Below are positions 1 through 7,460 of a stretch of DNA of 64,000 bases, in pieces. The position numbers and the translations under genes were made by a program. The notes beneath the pieces are model-generated. The model saw only the letters and a list, made by a program, of their open reading frames with translations, did not search any database and had not been told where the DNA came from. Position 1 is the first letter of the stretch. Each line of letters opens with the position of its first letter. Source of the stretch: Streptosporangium subroseum (GTDB lineage Bacteria; Actinomycetota; Actinomycetes; Streptosporangiales; Streptosporangiaceae); the NCBI RefSeq assembly GCF_900188345.1, contig NZ_FZOD01000038.1, forward strand, positions 28,312-92,311. The letters are read 5' to 3'.

Positions 1-913
1 ATGCCTTCGCTCCGAACTTGCTCATCCGCAGGTAGGCGATCGAGAAGAAGGTCAGGATCAGGAAGGCGGCGGTCGTCAGCGCCGAGCCGTACCCGAAGTC
101 ATGGGACTGGACGGCCTTGGCCGCCACGTACAGCGGCAGCGTGGTCGTCGCGTGCGCCGGGCCGCCGCCGGTCAGCGTGTAGAGCAGGTCGACGTTGTTG
201 AACTCCCACACGCAGCGCAGCAGCGTGGACAGGATGATCGCGTCCTTGAGGTGGGGCAGCGTGATGTGGAAGAACCGCCGCCGGCGCGAGGCGCCGTCCA
301 CCGAGGCCGCCTCGTAGAGCTCCTTGGAGATGCTCTGCAGGTCGGCCAGGAGCAGGATGGCGAAGAACGGCACCCCGCGCCAGAGCTCGGCGAGCACGGC
401 CGCCCAGAAGACGGTGCCGGAGTTGGCCAGCGGGGCTGCGCCGTACTGCATGATTCCCAGGTCGGCGAGATAGCGCGAGACGCCGGTCGTCGGGTTGTAG
501 AGCAGCACCCAGATGCCGGTGGTCAGCACCCCGGAGACCGCCCAGGGAGAGAACACCAGGGCCCGGGAGAGTCCCCGGCCGATGAAGCTCTCGTTCACGA
601 TCAACGCCAGGGCCAGGCCGAATATCAGTTGCAGGAAAACCTCGACGCCGACCCACTTGACGCTGAATCCGAGGCTCTGCCAGAACAGCGGATCCTCGAA
701 CAGCAGCCGGCGGAAGTTGTCGAGCCCGGCGAAGCCGTTGTCCCACGGTTTGGTGACGTTGTAGTTCTGCAGGCTGTAGTAGATGACGCTGGCCATCGGG
801 TAGACGAGAAAGCCGAGCATCGCGACCACGGCGGGGGCGATCAGCAGGTAGGGGGTCCTGGCGGCGCGGCCTGGACGGCGGCGTATCCGGGGATTCGCCG
901 TAGTGATTGCCAT
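1..913 (-). CDS. ABC sugar transporter permease (MalF/UgpA-type), 3' end beyond window
   Basis: Inner-membrane permease subunit of a binding-protein-dependent carbohydrate importer. The frame opens at ATG 913 behind a good AAGGAG ribosome site and stays open to the left edge (304 codons), so the C-terminal tail is missing. Near the visible end is the EAA loop that contacts the ATPase (ELYEAASVDGASRRRRF, then ITLP). Hydrophobic spans follow an Arg-rich N-terminus. It is divergent from a LacI-type gene, and a perfect palindrome lies between them, so repression by that protein is likely. The sugar cannot be read; the aldose 1-epimerase nearby hints at a hexose, pentose or galactoside. Confidence 0.9.
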   Translation of the reverse strand, partial: MAITTANPRIRRRPGRAARTPYLLIAPAVVAMLGFLVYPMASVIYYSLQNYNVTKPWDNGFAGLDNFRRLLFEDPLFWQSLGFSVKWVGVEVFLQLIFGLALALIVNESFIGRGLSRALVFSPWAVSGVLTTGIWVLLYNPTTGVSRYLADLGIMQYGAAPLANSGTVFWAAVLAELWRGVPFFAILLLADLQSISKELYEAASVDGASRRRRFFHITLPHLKDAIILSTLLRCVWEFNNVDLLYTLTGGGPAHATTTLPLYVAAKAVQSHDFGYGSALTTAAFLILTFFSIAYLRMSKFGAKA

Positions 914-946
914 GCCGGCAACTCCTTCCGATTCGGCGTCACGGGC

Positions 947-960
947 TGCAACCGGTTGCA
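947..960. promoter_or_regulatory. LacI-family operator O1, perfect 14-bp palindrome
   Basis: TGCAACCGGTTGCA equals its own reverse complement and has the central CG typical of LacI/GalR operators. It lies 34 bp upstream of the permease start. On the minus strand it is just downstream of a possible promoter (TTGACG at 993-988, AATGTT at 969-964), a position suited to repression. Confidence 0.75.
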
Positions 961-1100
961 TGAAACATTGCTGACATCTCCGAGCAACGTCAAGGGCCCA
1001 ATTTGGTAAACCCTTTCCCAGCTGCTGGTTCGTTGGGATTTAAGGGGATTGAGGTGCTCAAACCAGTCGTACGATGATCCGGACGGTCGACGACTCGACG

Positions 1101-1129
1101 TTGACAGCGATACAACCGCTTGCATTAAT
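1101..1129 (+). promoter_or_regulatory. Promoter of the LacI-type gene with embedded operator O2
   Basis: A consensus -35 TTGACA (1101-1106) is followed after 17 bp by ATTAAT (1124-1129). The spacer and first -10 base hold TACAACCGCTTGCA (1111-1124), matching the O1 palindrome at 12 of 14 positions. The repressor probably controls its own promoter from here as well as the divergent transporter. Confidence 0.65.
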
Positions 1130-1157
1130 GTGCTGCAGGGCGCGACGAAGGAGCACA

Positions 1158-2129
1158 GTGGCAGCGACGATCAGGGACGTGGCACAGGCATCGGGAGTCC
1201 ATGTCTCGACCGTGTCCCGCACCTTCTCCGCGCCTCACCTGGTGAACACCGAGACGCGCAGCCGCGTGCTCGCGGTGGCCGAGGATCTCGGTTACCGGCC
1301 CAACCGCGCCGCCCGCGCGCTCACCACCGGCAGGACCCACAACCTCGGCCTGATCGTCGCCGACATCTCCAACCCGTTCTTCCCACCGTTGATCAAGGCG
1401 GCCCAGGCGCACGCCAGGGCGCGTGACTATCACGTGTTCGTGGCCGACACCGACGAGGACCCGCAGGTGGAGGAGGAGCTGATCCAGACCCTCACCAAGC
1501 AGGTCGACGGGGTCCTGCTCTGCAGCCCGCGACTGTCCAACCGGGTGATAGAGCGGCTCCACGCCGACGTGCCGTTCGTGGTGGTGAACCGGCGGGTGAA
1601 GGGGATGTCGACCATCCTGATGGACGTGGGTCAGGGCGCCCGGCTCGCGATCGAGCACCTGACCGGGCTGGGTCACCGCCGGATCGCCCTGCTCTCGGGG
1701 CCGAGCGGCTCGTGGACCAGCGAGGAGATGCGCGCGGCCGCCACCGCGATGGACGACGTCGACCTGGTGATCCTCGGTCCCAACGCGCCCACCGAGCAGG
1801 GCGGCCTCGCCGTCGCCGACGAGGTGATCGCCTCCGGCGCGACGGGCGTGCTCGCCTACAACGACCTGATCGCCCTCGGGCTCATCGAGGGGCTCTACGA
1901 GCGCGGCGTGCGGGTACCGGCGGACATCAGCGTGGTCGGCGTCGACGACATCGTCTCCGGACGGCTGAACCGGCCCAAGCTGACCACCGTGGCCATGCCC
2001 ACGGCCGCCGCGGGACGGATGGCCGTCGACCTGCTGCTGCAGTCCGTCAACGACGGCGCCGCCACCGCGCTGGCGACCCTGGAGACCAGCCTGATCGTCC
2101 GCGAGTCCACCGGAGAGGCACGACGTTGA
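1158..2129 (+). CDS. LacI/GalR-family transcriptional repressor
   Basis: Sugar-responsive DNA-binding regulator of 323 residues. The N-terminal helix-turn-helix reads AATIRDVAQASGVHVSTVSR and is followed by the hinge (YRPNRAARALTTGRTHNLGLI). A periplasmic-binding-protein-like effector domain with GVLAYNDLIALGLI and VSVVGVDDI-type motifs fills the rest. GTG 1158 is chosen because GAAGGAG sits about 7 bases upstream and the product then begins at the HTH; the ATG at 1074 would add 28 unrelated residues and lie above the promoter. Targets are inferred from the two matching operators: the divergent ABC permease and itself. The epimerase downstream may be co-transcribed. Confidence 0.92.
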   Translation: MAATIRDVAQASGVHVSTVSRTFSAPHLVNTETRSRVLAVAEDLGYRPNRAARALTTGRTHNLGLIVADISNPFFPPLIKAAQAHARARDYHVFVADTDEDPQVEEELIQTLTKQVDGVLLCSPRLSNRVIERLHADVPFVVVNRRVKGMSTILMDVGQGARLAIEHLTGLGHRRIALLSGPSGSWTSEEMRAAATAMDDVDLVILGPNAPTEQGGLAVADEVIASGATGVLAYNDLIALGLIEGLYERGVRVPADISVVGVDDIVSGRLNRPKLTTVAMPTAAAGRMAVDLLLQSVNDGAATALATLETSLIVRESTGEARR

Positions 2130-2178
2130 CCGCCGCCCCGCGGCTGAGGCCCGGGGTTCCCACGCCCAAGGAGTTTCG

Positions 2179-3132
2179 ATGAACTTCGGAGTCACCCCGT
2201 CAGGGGAGCAGGTCGAGCGGCACGTGCTGACGAACGGGCGGATGCGCGCCTCGATCCTCAGTTACGGTGCGATCCTGCAGTCCCTGGAGGTCTCCGGGGT
2301 CGATGTGGTGCTCGGCTACACCGCCCTCGGCGACTACCTGACCCGCAGCCGCTACTTCGGCGCGGTCGTCGGCCGGTACGGCAACCGCATCGCGGGCGGG
2401 CGGTTCACCCTCGACGACGTCCCCTACGAGCTGCCGGTCAACAACGGGCCCAACAGCCTGCACGGCGGGCCGGGCGGCTTCTCCAACCGTGTGTGGCGGG
2501 TGGCCGGGGTCTCCGATTCGGCGGTGACGCTGGCGTACGTCAGCGCCGACGGCGAGGAGGGCTATCCGGGCACGCTGACCGTCTCGCTCACCTACACGCT
2601 GACCGAGGACGCGCTGCGGCTGGACTACCGCGCGACCACCGACGCGCCGACCGTGCTGAACCTGACGAACCACTCCTACTTCAACCTCGCCGGGGACGGC
2701 GACATCCTCAAGCACGTGGTCCGCATCGACGCCGGCCGCTACCTGCCCGTCGACTCCACCAAGATCCCGACCGGCGAGCTCGCCCCGGTGGCGGGCACCG
2801 CGTTCGACTTCACGACCCCGTACGAGGTCGGAGCCCGGATCGACGACCCCCTGCTGGGCGGCGGCTACGACCACTGCTACGTCCTGAACGGCGGCATCGA
2901 GGTCCTCGAACCGGTCAGCGGGCGGGTCATGGAGGTCTCCACCACCGAGCCGGGCGTGCAGTTCTACTCCGGCAACATGCTGGACGGCATCGCCACCGCG
3001 TACGGCACGCACGCCGGCCTCTGCCTGGAGACCCAGCACTTCCCCGACTCACCGAACCAGGCGCACTTCCCGTCCACGGTCCTTCGCCCCGGCGAGGAGT
3101 TCACCTCCACGACGAGCTACCGCTTCCCCTGA
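2179..3132 (+). CDS. galM: Aldose 1-epimerase
   Basis: Interconverts alpha and beta anomers of aldoses in the cytoplasm (mutarotase fold, 317 residues, normal length). Visible family signatures are NSLHGGPGGF, the NLTNHSYFNLAG segment with the catalytic histidine (near residue 164), GYDHCYVL, and LETQHFPDSPNQ with the catalytic base glutamate (near 284). AAGGAG precedes ATG 2179. It starts 50 bp after the LacI-type repressor, consistent with a sugar uptake and utilisation cluster. The symbol follows family function; substrate preference is not shown. Confidence 0.93.
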   Translation: MNFGVTPSGEQVERHVLTNGRMRASILSYGAILQSLEVSGVDVVLGYTALGDYLTRSRYFGAVVGRYGNRIAGGRFTLDDVPYELPVNNGPNSLHGGPGGFSNRVWRVAGVSDSAVTLAYVSADGEEGYPGTLTVSLTYTLTEDALRLDYRATTDAPTVLNLTNHSYFNLAGDGDILKHVVRIDAGRYLPVDSTKIPTGELAPVAGTAFDFTTPYEVGARIDDPLLGGGYDHCYVLNGGIEVLEPVSGRVMEVSTTEPGVQFYSGNMLDGIATAYGTHAGLCLETQHFPDSPNQAHFPSTVLRPGEEFTSTTSYRFP

Positions 3133-3236
3133 CACCACCTGGCCGCAGCCAATCGGACACCGTCGAAAGCGGCATGGAGGGCGGAGGCGACGGCAACGAT
3201 ACTTCTCCCATATCACCGCCCGATGGCCCGTTGTAT

Positions 3237-3680
3237 TCAATCTTCCAATCGAAGAACCGGTAATTGACAACCGTGTATCCCAAGCTTGGCCATCAAGGAA
3301 GCGACCCCTTCGCGAACGAATGGGTAGACGTCCCGCCAGGCTATCGCGTCACAGAATAATTTGAGCGCCTCTTGATCCTTTTCGTCAACCCATGCGTCCA
3401 GACTTTTATCGCGAGGCGCGTATGTGGCGACCAAAGAGATGGACAGATTGGCTACCGGTTTTGAATCTTCATCGACCAGTTGCCCGGTAACATCGAATTT
3501 AAAGGACAGCGAACGATCGGCGGAAGCCGCGCCTGCATTCATTGACAGGTGTAGGTTTTGCCCATTTCCGGGTTCGAGGCGTTCTGCAGAGAAGGCTACC
3601 GTTGCAACATCCTGTATCTCAACAAGATTGGCGATTTCTCCGACCGATGATGTTACGGGTTGATGGTTTTCATGACTCAT
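3237..3680 (-). CDS. SecB-like chaperone of a toxin-antitoxin-chaperone locus
   Basis: 147 residues, close to SecB length. The N-terminal half has beta-rich sequence with a FKFDVTGQLVDED strand pattern. The end reads LKLFCDAIAWRDVYPFVREG and then VASLMAKLGIHGCQLPVLRL, which resembles the SecB C-terminal helix block (YPYAREXVSXLVXRGXFPXLXLXPVNF in typical SecB). Start ATG 3680 overlaps the antitoxin stop by ATGA, so the genes are translationally coupled. Gene order toxin, HTH antitoxin, SecB-like protein is that of the Mycobacterium tuberculosis HigB1-HigA1-Rv1957 module, whose chaperone protects the antitoxin. The SecB assignment rests on pattern recognition only. GC is lower than in neighbouring genes. 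Confidence 0.72.
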   Translation of the reverse strand: MSHENHQPVTSSVGEIANLVEIQDVATVAFSAERLEPGNGQNLHLSMNAGAASADRSLSFKFDVTGQLVDEDSKPVANLSISLVATYAPRDKSLDAWVDEKDQEALKLFCDAIAWRDVYPFVREGVASLMAKLGIHGCQLPVLRLED

Positions 3681-4201
3681 CGCGTGACCAAATTTCTTCC
3701 ACCGAGAGGTGTGAACTGGTCGGCCGACGGCAGCGGTGTTAATTCAGCTTCAAAGCGGACAGACTCTGTTATTCCAACATGCGTAGAAGCAATCCATCGC
3801 ACCAGCATGGGCTTCTCGTCTGATTCGTTTGTAATGAAAACTCCCGATGTGGTGGGCTGAGGCCGTCGAACTCGCCAGTCCTGAGAAATCGGCCGGACCT
3901 CTCGCTGCTCCAACGCGGCCTCTCGCGGCTCACCGGTGCGGACAAGACGAACATCGAGTTCGAAGCCCATGGCATGTAGGTAATCGGCGAGCGTATTAAT
4001 GCGAACGTTTCCGTCGCCGCGTAGCACTTGATTTACGGCGGATCGACGTACGCCAACGGACCCGGCTACTTCGCTCTGCGAAAGCCTGGACAGTTTGAGC
4101 GCCTGATGAAGAGCGCCTAAAATCTCATGGCGCAGCCGAGCTGCTGCCAACGCCCGAGCACCACGAGCAGTAGAAGCAAATCGATCATAGAGACTCTTCA
4201 T
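3677..4201 (-). CDS. XRE/HigA-type antitoxin with long C-terminal extension
   Basis: 174 residues. Residues about 25-80 form a lambda-repressor-like helix-turn-helix (LKLSRLSQSEVAGSVGVRRS, then AVNQVLRGDGNVRINTLADY). Roughly 90 further residues follow, far more than a minimal HigA needs. In TAC systems such an extension holds the chaperone-addiction segment, so this is the likely docking region for the SecB-like protein. ATG 4201 is preferred over an upstream GTG-like start because it overlaps the toxin stop (ATGA) and has GGAGG 9-10 bases upstream. It probably autorepresses through the inverted repeat over the toxin start. Confidence 0.8.
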   Translation of the reverse strand: MKSLYDRFASTARGARALAAARLRHEILGALHQALKLSRLSQSEVAGSVGVRRSAVNQVLRGDGNVRINTLADYLHAMGFELDVRLVRTGEPREAALEQREVRPISQDWRVRRPQPTTSGVFITNESDEKPMLVRWIASTHVGITESVRFEAELTPLPSADQFTPLGGRNLVTR

Positions 4202-4614
4202 GATGCTAGATCCTCCCTCCTGACCCAAATGGCCTCGTCGATATAACCGCGTGGCGTCCGCCAGGATTTCTTGATGAACCCGCTGGTTAACCGGATCGCC
4301 CCTATCGACGACTTTGGGACATCAAAAAAAGGCAATCGTACGTCGCCTGCCTTGATCTCCTTGATGCCATCCCGCAATTCATTGAGCTCTCTGGGGATGG
4401 CGAGCGATCCCGTGATTGCATACCGTTCGAATCGAACAAGGATATCGGCGAGTCTCTCGGCGTCCCTGCGAGCCCGCGATGCTTCCAGCTTCTTGATGAA
4501 GGCATCGGCCCTGCACTCGCCCGCAATGGTTCTGGCCGCCTCGATCATCTTGGCCGCACCCCACTCGTAGTAGGTACGCCCGCAGTCCGGGCACAGGCTC
4601 CTGTGTACAGTCAA
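4198..4614 (-). CDS. HigB/RelE-superfamily toxin (Gp49-like)
   Basis: 138 residues, first gene of the three-gene locus. The C-terminal half carries the RelE/HigB-like core: RELNELRDGIKEIKAGDVRL followed by AIRLTSGFIKKSWRTPRGYI. This predicts an mRNA-targeting ribosome-dependent RNase, an inference from family. The N-terminus has an unusual CPDCG knuckle (only one Cys pair) and an Arg/Glu-rich helical stretch. TTG 4614 is the only start before an in-frame stop and has GAGAGG about 7 bases upstream. The start codon lies inside an inverted repeat. Confidence 0.7.
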   Translation of the reverse strand: MTVHRSLCPDCGRTYYEWGAAKMIEAARTIAGECRADAFIKKLEASRARRDAERLADILVRFERYAITGSLAIPRELNELRDGIKEIKAGDVRLPFFDVPKSSIGAIRLTSGFIKKSWRTPRGYIDEAIWVRREDLAS

Positions 4615-4622
4615 AACTGTAC
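4605..4622. promoter_or_regulatory. Inverted repeat over the toxin start codon (candidate antitoxin operator)
   Basis: GTACAGT and ACTGTAC are perfect 7-bp arms around a 4-bp spacer. The repeat covers the TTG start at 4614 and the bases between it and the ribosome site. It could be the autoregulatory operator for the HTH antitoxin, or an mRNA hairpin limiting toxin translation. Confidence 0.5.
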
Positions 4623-5046
4623 CTCTCGGTGTCGCATCTGTCTCTAGCGGGTTCGCGAAGAACTCACATTGACGCAGTGATGACGTTCGCTTTTCACGAA
4701 ATGCCGGGAAACCTTACTGATCTGTTACAGGGCAGGATCGCTCATCCGTCTGTGGCCGGAGGTATGAAGGTACACGCAATGGCTGGAATCGGTTGGCCAA
4801 TCCTCGGCGATCCACCGGTGCAAAAACCTCGCACGACTGCTGCTATATAAACGAAATGCCTTTGTTTGGTTATATGGGCGAATTTAACTCAATTCCGAAG
4901 AGGGAGCCGCCGGAACTGATACCGGGCTAAAGATCATTGGATCGCGCCCGCCGGAGTGAGTTCCCTGAGTAGAGAGTGGGCGAACCTCGGGCCGTGTAGG
5001 TTCAACACCTTCGCCATCGACAGCCACACGCAGGCAAAGGTGCAGG
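4623..5046. other. Divergent intergenic region between two toxin-antitoxin loci
   Basis: About 420 bp without a convincing gene, visibly AT-richer than the surroundings, with TTTGGTTATATGGGC-type tracts around 4865. It must hold the promoters of both divergent loci. Short open frames here lack ribosome sites and recognisable motifs. Confidence 0.5.
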
Positions 5047-5409
5047 GTGAAGGACAGACCGAGATCAACGTGGCAGCTCTACACCACGGCTTCTGGATCT
5101 GCCGTGGTGAGCAAGGAGATCCACGAGGTCTTGCAGGGCAAGTCGCCGATGGTGGAGCTGGGAAACCTCATGCAGCGCATCGAGGACGGCGAGACGCTTC
5201 GACGCGACACCAGGCCTCTGAGCAGGGAGCTGCACGAGGCTCGGCTCACCCGTGAGACGAACGAGTATCGCCTGTACTACGCCGTCAACCCCCGCGGGGA
5301 ACACGTGCTTCTCGCTCTCAAGTTCCAGCTGAAGGGAAGCTCGGGAGCTCAAGACAGAGCCATGGAAGTCGCGCGGGATCGGCTGACCGAGTGGCGGGGC
5401 AGGATATAA
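5047..5409 (+). CDS. RelE/HigB-type toxin (phage-derived Gp49-like)
   Basis: 120 residues beginning at GTG 5047. The sequence VSKEIHEVLQGKSPMVELGN, then TRPLSRELHEARLTRETNEY and RLYYAVNPRGEHVLLALKF has the order of the Gp49-like HigB family: helix, then beta strands with a central Leu-x-Glu-x-Arg block and a conserved R..Y face. Expected role is translation-dependent mRNA cleavage, opposed by the HTH gene 26 bp downstream. It is divergent from the TAC-like locus, so two independent loci sit back to back. Confidence 0.78.
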   Translation: MKDRPRSTWQLYTTASGSAVVSKEIHEVLQGKSPMVELGNLMQRIEDGETLRRDTRPLSRELHEARLTRETNEYRLYYAVNPRGEHVLLALKFQLKGSSGAQDRAMEVARDRLTEWRGRI

Positions 5410-5435
5410 GGTGAACCCGATATGAGGAGGTCATG

Positions 5436-5852
5436 ATGGATCAGCACATCGCCGATCTGCTGGGCATCGATCTGGACGACCCCGCCGTGCGCCGAGAGAG
5501 CGCGGCCGTTGAGCGTGACATGCGGCTGATCGAGACCCTCGTGAGGACCCGCAAACAGCTCGGCCTCTCTCAGGCGGAGGTGGCGAGCCGGATGGAGCGC
5601 AGCCAGCCATCCGTCTCCGACTTCGAGCGCGTCGGCGGAGACCCCCATCTCTCCACGATCCGCCGGTACGCCCTGGCCATCGGAGCCGAGGTCCGCCACA
5701 CGGTCTGCGTGACGGTGGTCGAGCAACCCGCCACTCAGGCGCCCTCCTCACTCATCGTTCACATGGAGGACGCCAGGGGGGAGTCATCCATGGCGACGCA
5801 GAGCAGCGCGACGGGTGCCATGGCGGTCAATCTGATTCACAGGAGCGCATGA
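5436..5852 (+). CDS. XRE-family antitoxin
   Basis: 138 residues. Residues about 28-80 hold the helix-turn-helix (VRTRKQLGLSQAEVASRMER, SQPSVSDFERVGGDPHLSTI). A poorly structured tail follows, rich in Ser/Ala/Thr. ATG 5436 is 5 bases from GGAGG; ATG 5433 immediately before it is also possible. It overlaps the next gene by ATGA or a single base, so the three genes form one operon. The tail may neutralise the toxin or bind the third protein. Confidence 0.8.
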   Translation: MDQHIADLLGIDLDDPAVRRESAAVERDMRLIETLVRTRKQLGLSQAEVASRMERSQPSVSDFERVGGDPHLSTIRRYALAIGAEVRHTVCVTVVEQPATQAPSSLIVHMEDARGESSMATQSSATGAMAVNLIHRSA

Positions 5853-6295
5853 TGCAGGCGTTCCTTCTCCTGTGCGACTCGGCTCAACCCGACCTGGCCA
5901 CGGGGAAAATCCATATGCTCGGCGCCGGCTGGTCGGTGACCGGACCCGCCGTTCCACCGATGACGATCGCGGTCTTCCTCCGCCTGTCGTGGAGCGAAGC
6001 GAGTTCGCCGCACGAGTTCAGCCTGGACCTGGTCGATGATGACGGTAAGCCCGTGACGGCGCTTTCCCAGGAGGGTGACAGGCCGATTCAGTTCAGCGGG
6101 AACATCGGTCTGGACAATGCGGCACAGGCGGCGGCCGACGAAAATCTTCGCAAGATAGGACTGCAGAGCAGCTTTACGGTAAACGTGCCGCCCCCGCCCC
6201 TGAATCCGGGCTGTCATTACAAATGGGCCTTCACCGTGGACGGTGAAGAGCTGTCCAGCATCCCCTTCAGCATTCGGCCGCTTCCGGAAGACTGA
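5852..6295 (+). CDS. DUF6941-like protein, third gene of the second toxin-antitoxin operon
   Basis: 147 residues. The N-terminus (MQAFLLLCDSAQPD, GKIHMLGAGWSVTGP) and C-terminus (FTVDGEELSSIPFSIRP) fit the beta-sandwich DUF6941 family, for which I know no biochemical function. It is translationally coupled to the antitoxin: ATG 5849 overlaps the stop by ATGA, and ATG 5852 has AGGAG at better spacing. A soluble protein with no signal peptide is expected. Its place parallels that of the SecB-like chaperone in the neighbouring locus, so a stabilising or accessory role is conceivable, but this is speculation from gene order. Confidence 0.65.
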   Translation: MQAFLLLCDSAQPDLATGKIHMLGAGWSVTGPAVPPMTIAVFLRLSWSEASSPHEFSLDLVDDDGKPVTALSQEGDRPIQFSGNIGLDNAAQAAADENLRKIGLQSSFTVNVPPPPLNPGCHYKWAFTVDGEELSSIPFSIRPLPED

Positions 6296-6337
6296 AGAGG
6301 AGAGCGAAAAGCCGGTGGGGCTTGATGCGGGTGGCCG

Positions 6338-6982
6338 TCAGGTTTTGGCCATCGCGCTCTCGCCGGTGAAGGCGGCCACGGCGCCCAGGCCGAGATAGAC
6401 CACGCCGCTGGTGAGGTCCAGACGGCGGCGGGCGCGGGCGGAGCGGCGGAGGCGACCGGCCATGGCCGAGGCGAGCAGGGCGAAGGCGCCGTCGCTGGCC
6501 ATGCCGAGGACGATCCAGATCACGCCGAGCAGCAGGATCTGCGGGGCGATCGGGCCCCGGGTGTGGTCGGTGAACTGAGGCAGGAAGGCCAGGAAGAAGA
6601 TCGCGGTCTTCGGGTTGAGCACGTTGACCACAAAGCCCTGCCAGAACATCCGGGACCGGGTCGCGAGCGGCGGCTCGACGGCCTCGACCCCACTCGGGCG
6701 GGCCATCAGCTTGCGGACGCCCAGCCAGACCAGGTAGGCCGCGCCGAGATACTTCACCACGGCGAACGCGGTCGCCGAGGTCGCCAGCAGCGCGCTGATG
6801 CCCAGGGCGGCGGCGGCCACGTGGACCACCGAACCGAGGTGGATGCCCAGCACCGAGATCAGCCCGGCGCTCCGGCCCTGGGAGACGCTGCGGGTCACGA
6901 TGTAGAGCACCGCGGGACCCGGTACGAGCAGCAGGGCGAGGGTCGCGGCAGCAAAAAGGGCAAGTGTCGTCAGATCCGGCAT
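6338..6982 (-). CDS. LysE/RhtB-family amino-acid exporter
   Basis: 214 residues with about six membrane spans. The N-terminal signature ATLALLLVPGPAVLYIVTRS followed by GRSAGLISVLGIHLGSVVHV is typical of RhtB/LysE exporters of homoserine, threonine, lysine and similar amino acids. NPKTAIFFLAFLPQF is the central conserved motif. A LysR-type regulator lies in the same orientation about 480 bp upstream. The exported compound is not predictable. Confidence 0.9.
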   Translation of the reverse strand: MPDLTTLALFAAATLALLLVPGPAVLYIVTRSVSQGRSAGLISVLGIHLGSVVHVAAAALGISALLATSATAFAVVKYLGAAYLVWLGVRKLMARPSGVEAVEPPLATRSRMFWQGFVVNVLNPKTAIFFLAFLPQFTDHTRGPIAPQILLLGVIWIVLGMASDGAFALLASAMAGRLRRSARARRRLDLTSGVVYLGLGAVAAFTGESAMAKT

Positions 6983-7160
6983 GGTCGGATTCTAGGCTCG
7001 GCCGCTCTCCGACCGCCCCAGGTTTTTTGGCGCTCCCCGAGGCCTTGGCCGCCGGATAGTGCGGACCGCGTCATGGTCGCCGGTGGCGAACTCCCTCAGG
7101 AGTTCTTCGTCATGCGAATCGGATAACGCGGACCGCGCCAGGTTTTCAGCGGTGGATTCC

Positions 7161-7370
7161 TCATGGGCTCTTCACCGCGCGGAGCAGATAACCCGACAGG
7201 ACGACGACTCCGGCCAGTGCCTGAGCGACCAGAAATCCGCCCAGCGCGGGTGGCTGGGCGGCCAACGCCAGCACCAGCGCGAGGCATCCCAGCAACGCGA
7301 GGTCCACACCGTTCGTCGCCCACAGGAGCGGGCCGGTGGGGATCGTTCCGAAATCCGGGGCCAGGGGCAT
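7161..7370 (-). CDS. Possible small membrane protein
   Basis: 69 residues with two hydrophobic stretches (LALLGCLALVLALAAQP and LVAQALAGVVVLSGYLL). Third codon positions are GC-rich as in real genes here, and an in-frame stop bounds the start at ATG 7370. No clear ribosome site is visible and I recognise no family, so it may be a genuine two-span protein or the end of a decayed one. Confidence 0.4.
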   Translation of the reverse strand: MPLAPDFGTIPTGPLLWATNGVDLALLGCLALVLALAAQPPALGGFLVAQALAGVVVLSGYLLRAVKSP

Positions 7371-7460
7371 GGTGGACTACGCGGTCACCGCTCGGCGGAT
7401 CGAAACCGAGGGGCCGGCCTACGGGCACCGTCCGGCGGGCCTGGGGCGGGGGAACGGTCG

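Noticed and set aside
4629..4850. 73-codon + strand frame in the divergent toxin-antitoxin spacer
   Set aside because: No ribosome site or family features, and it crosses the expected promoter region.
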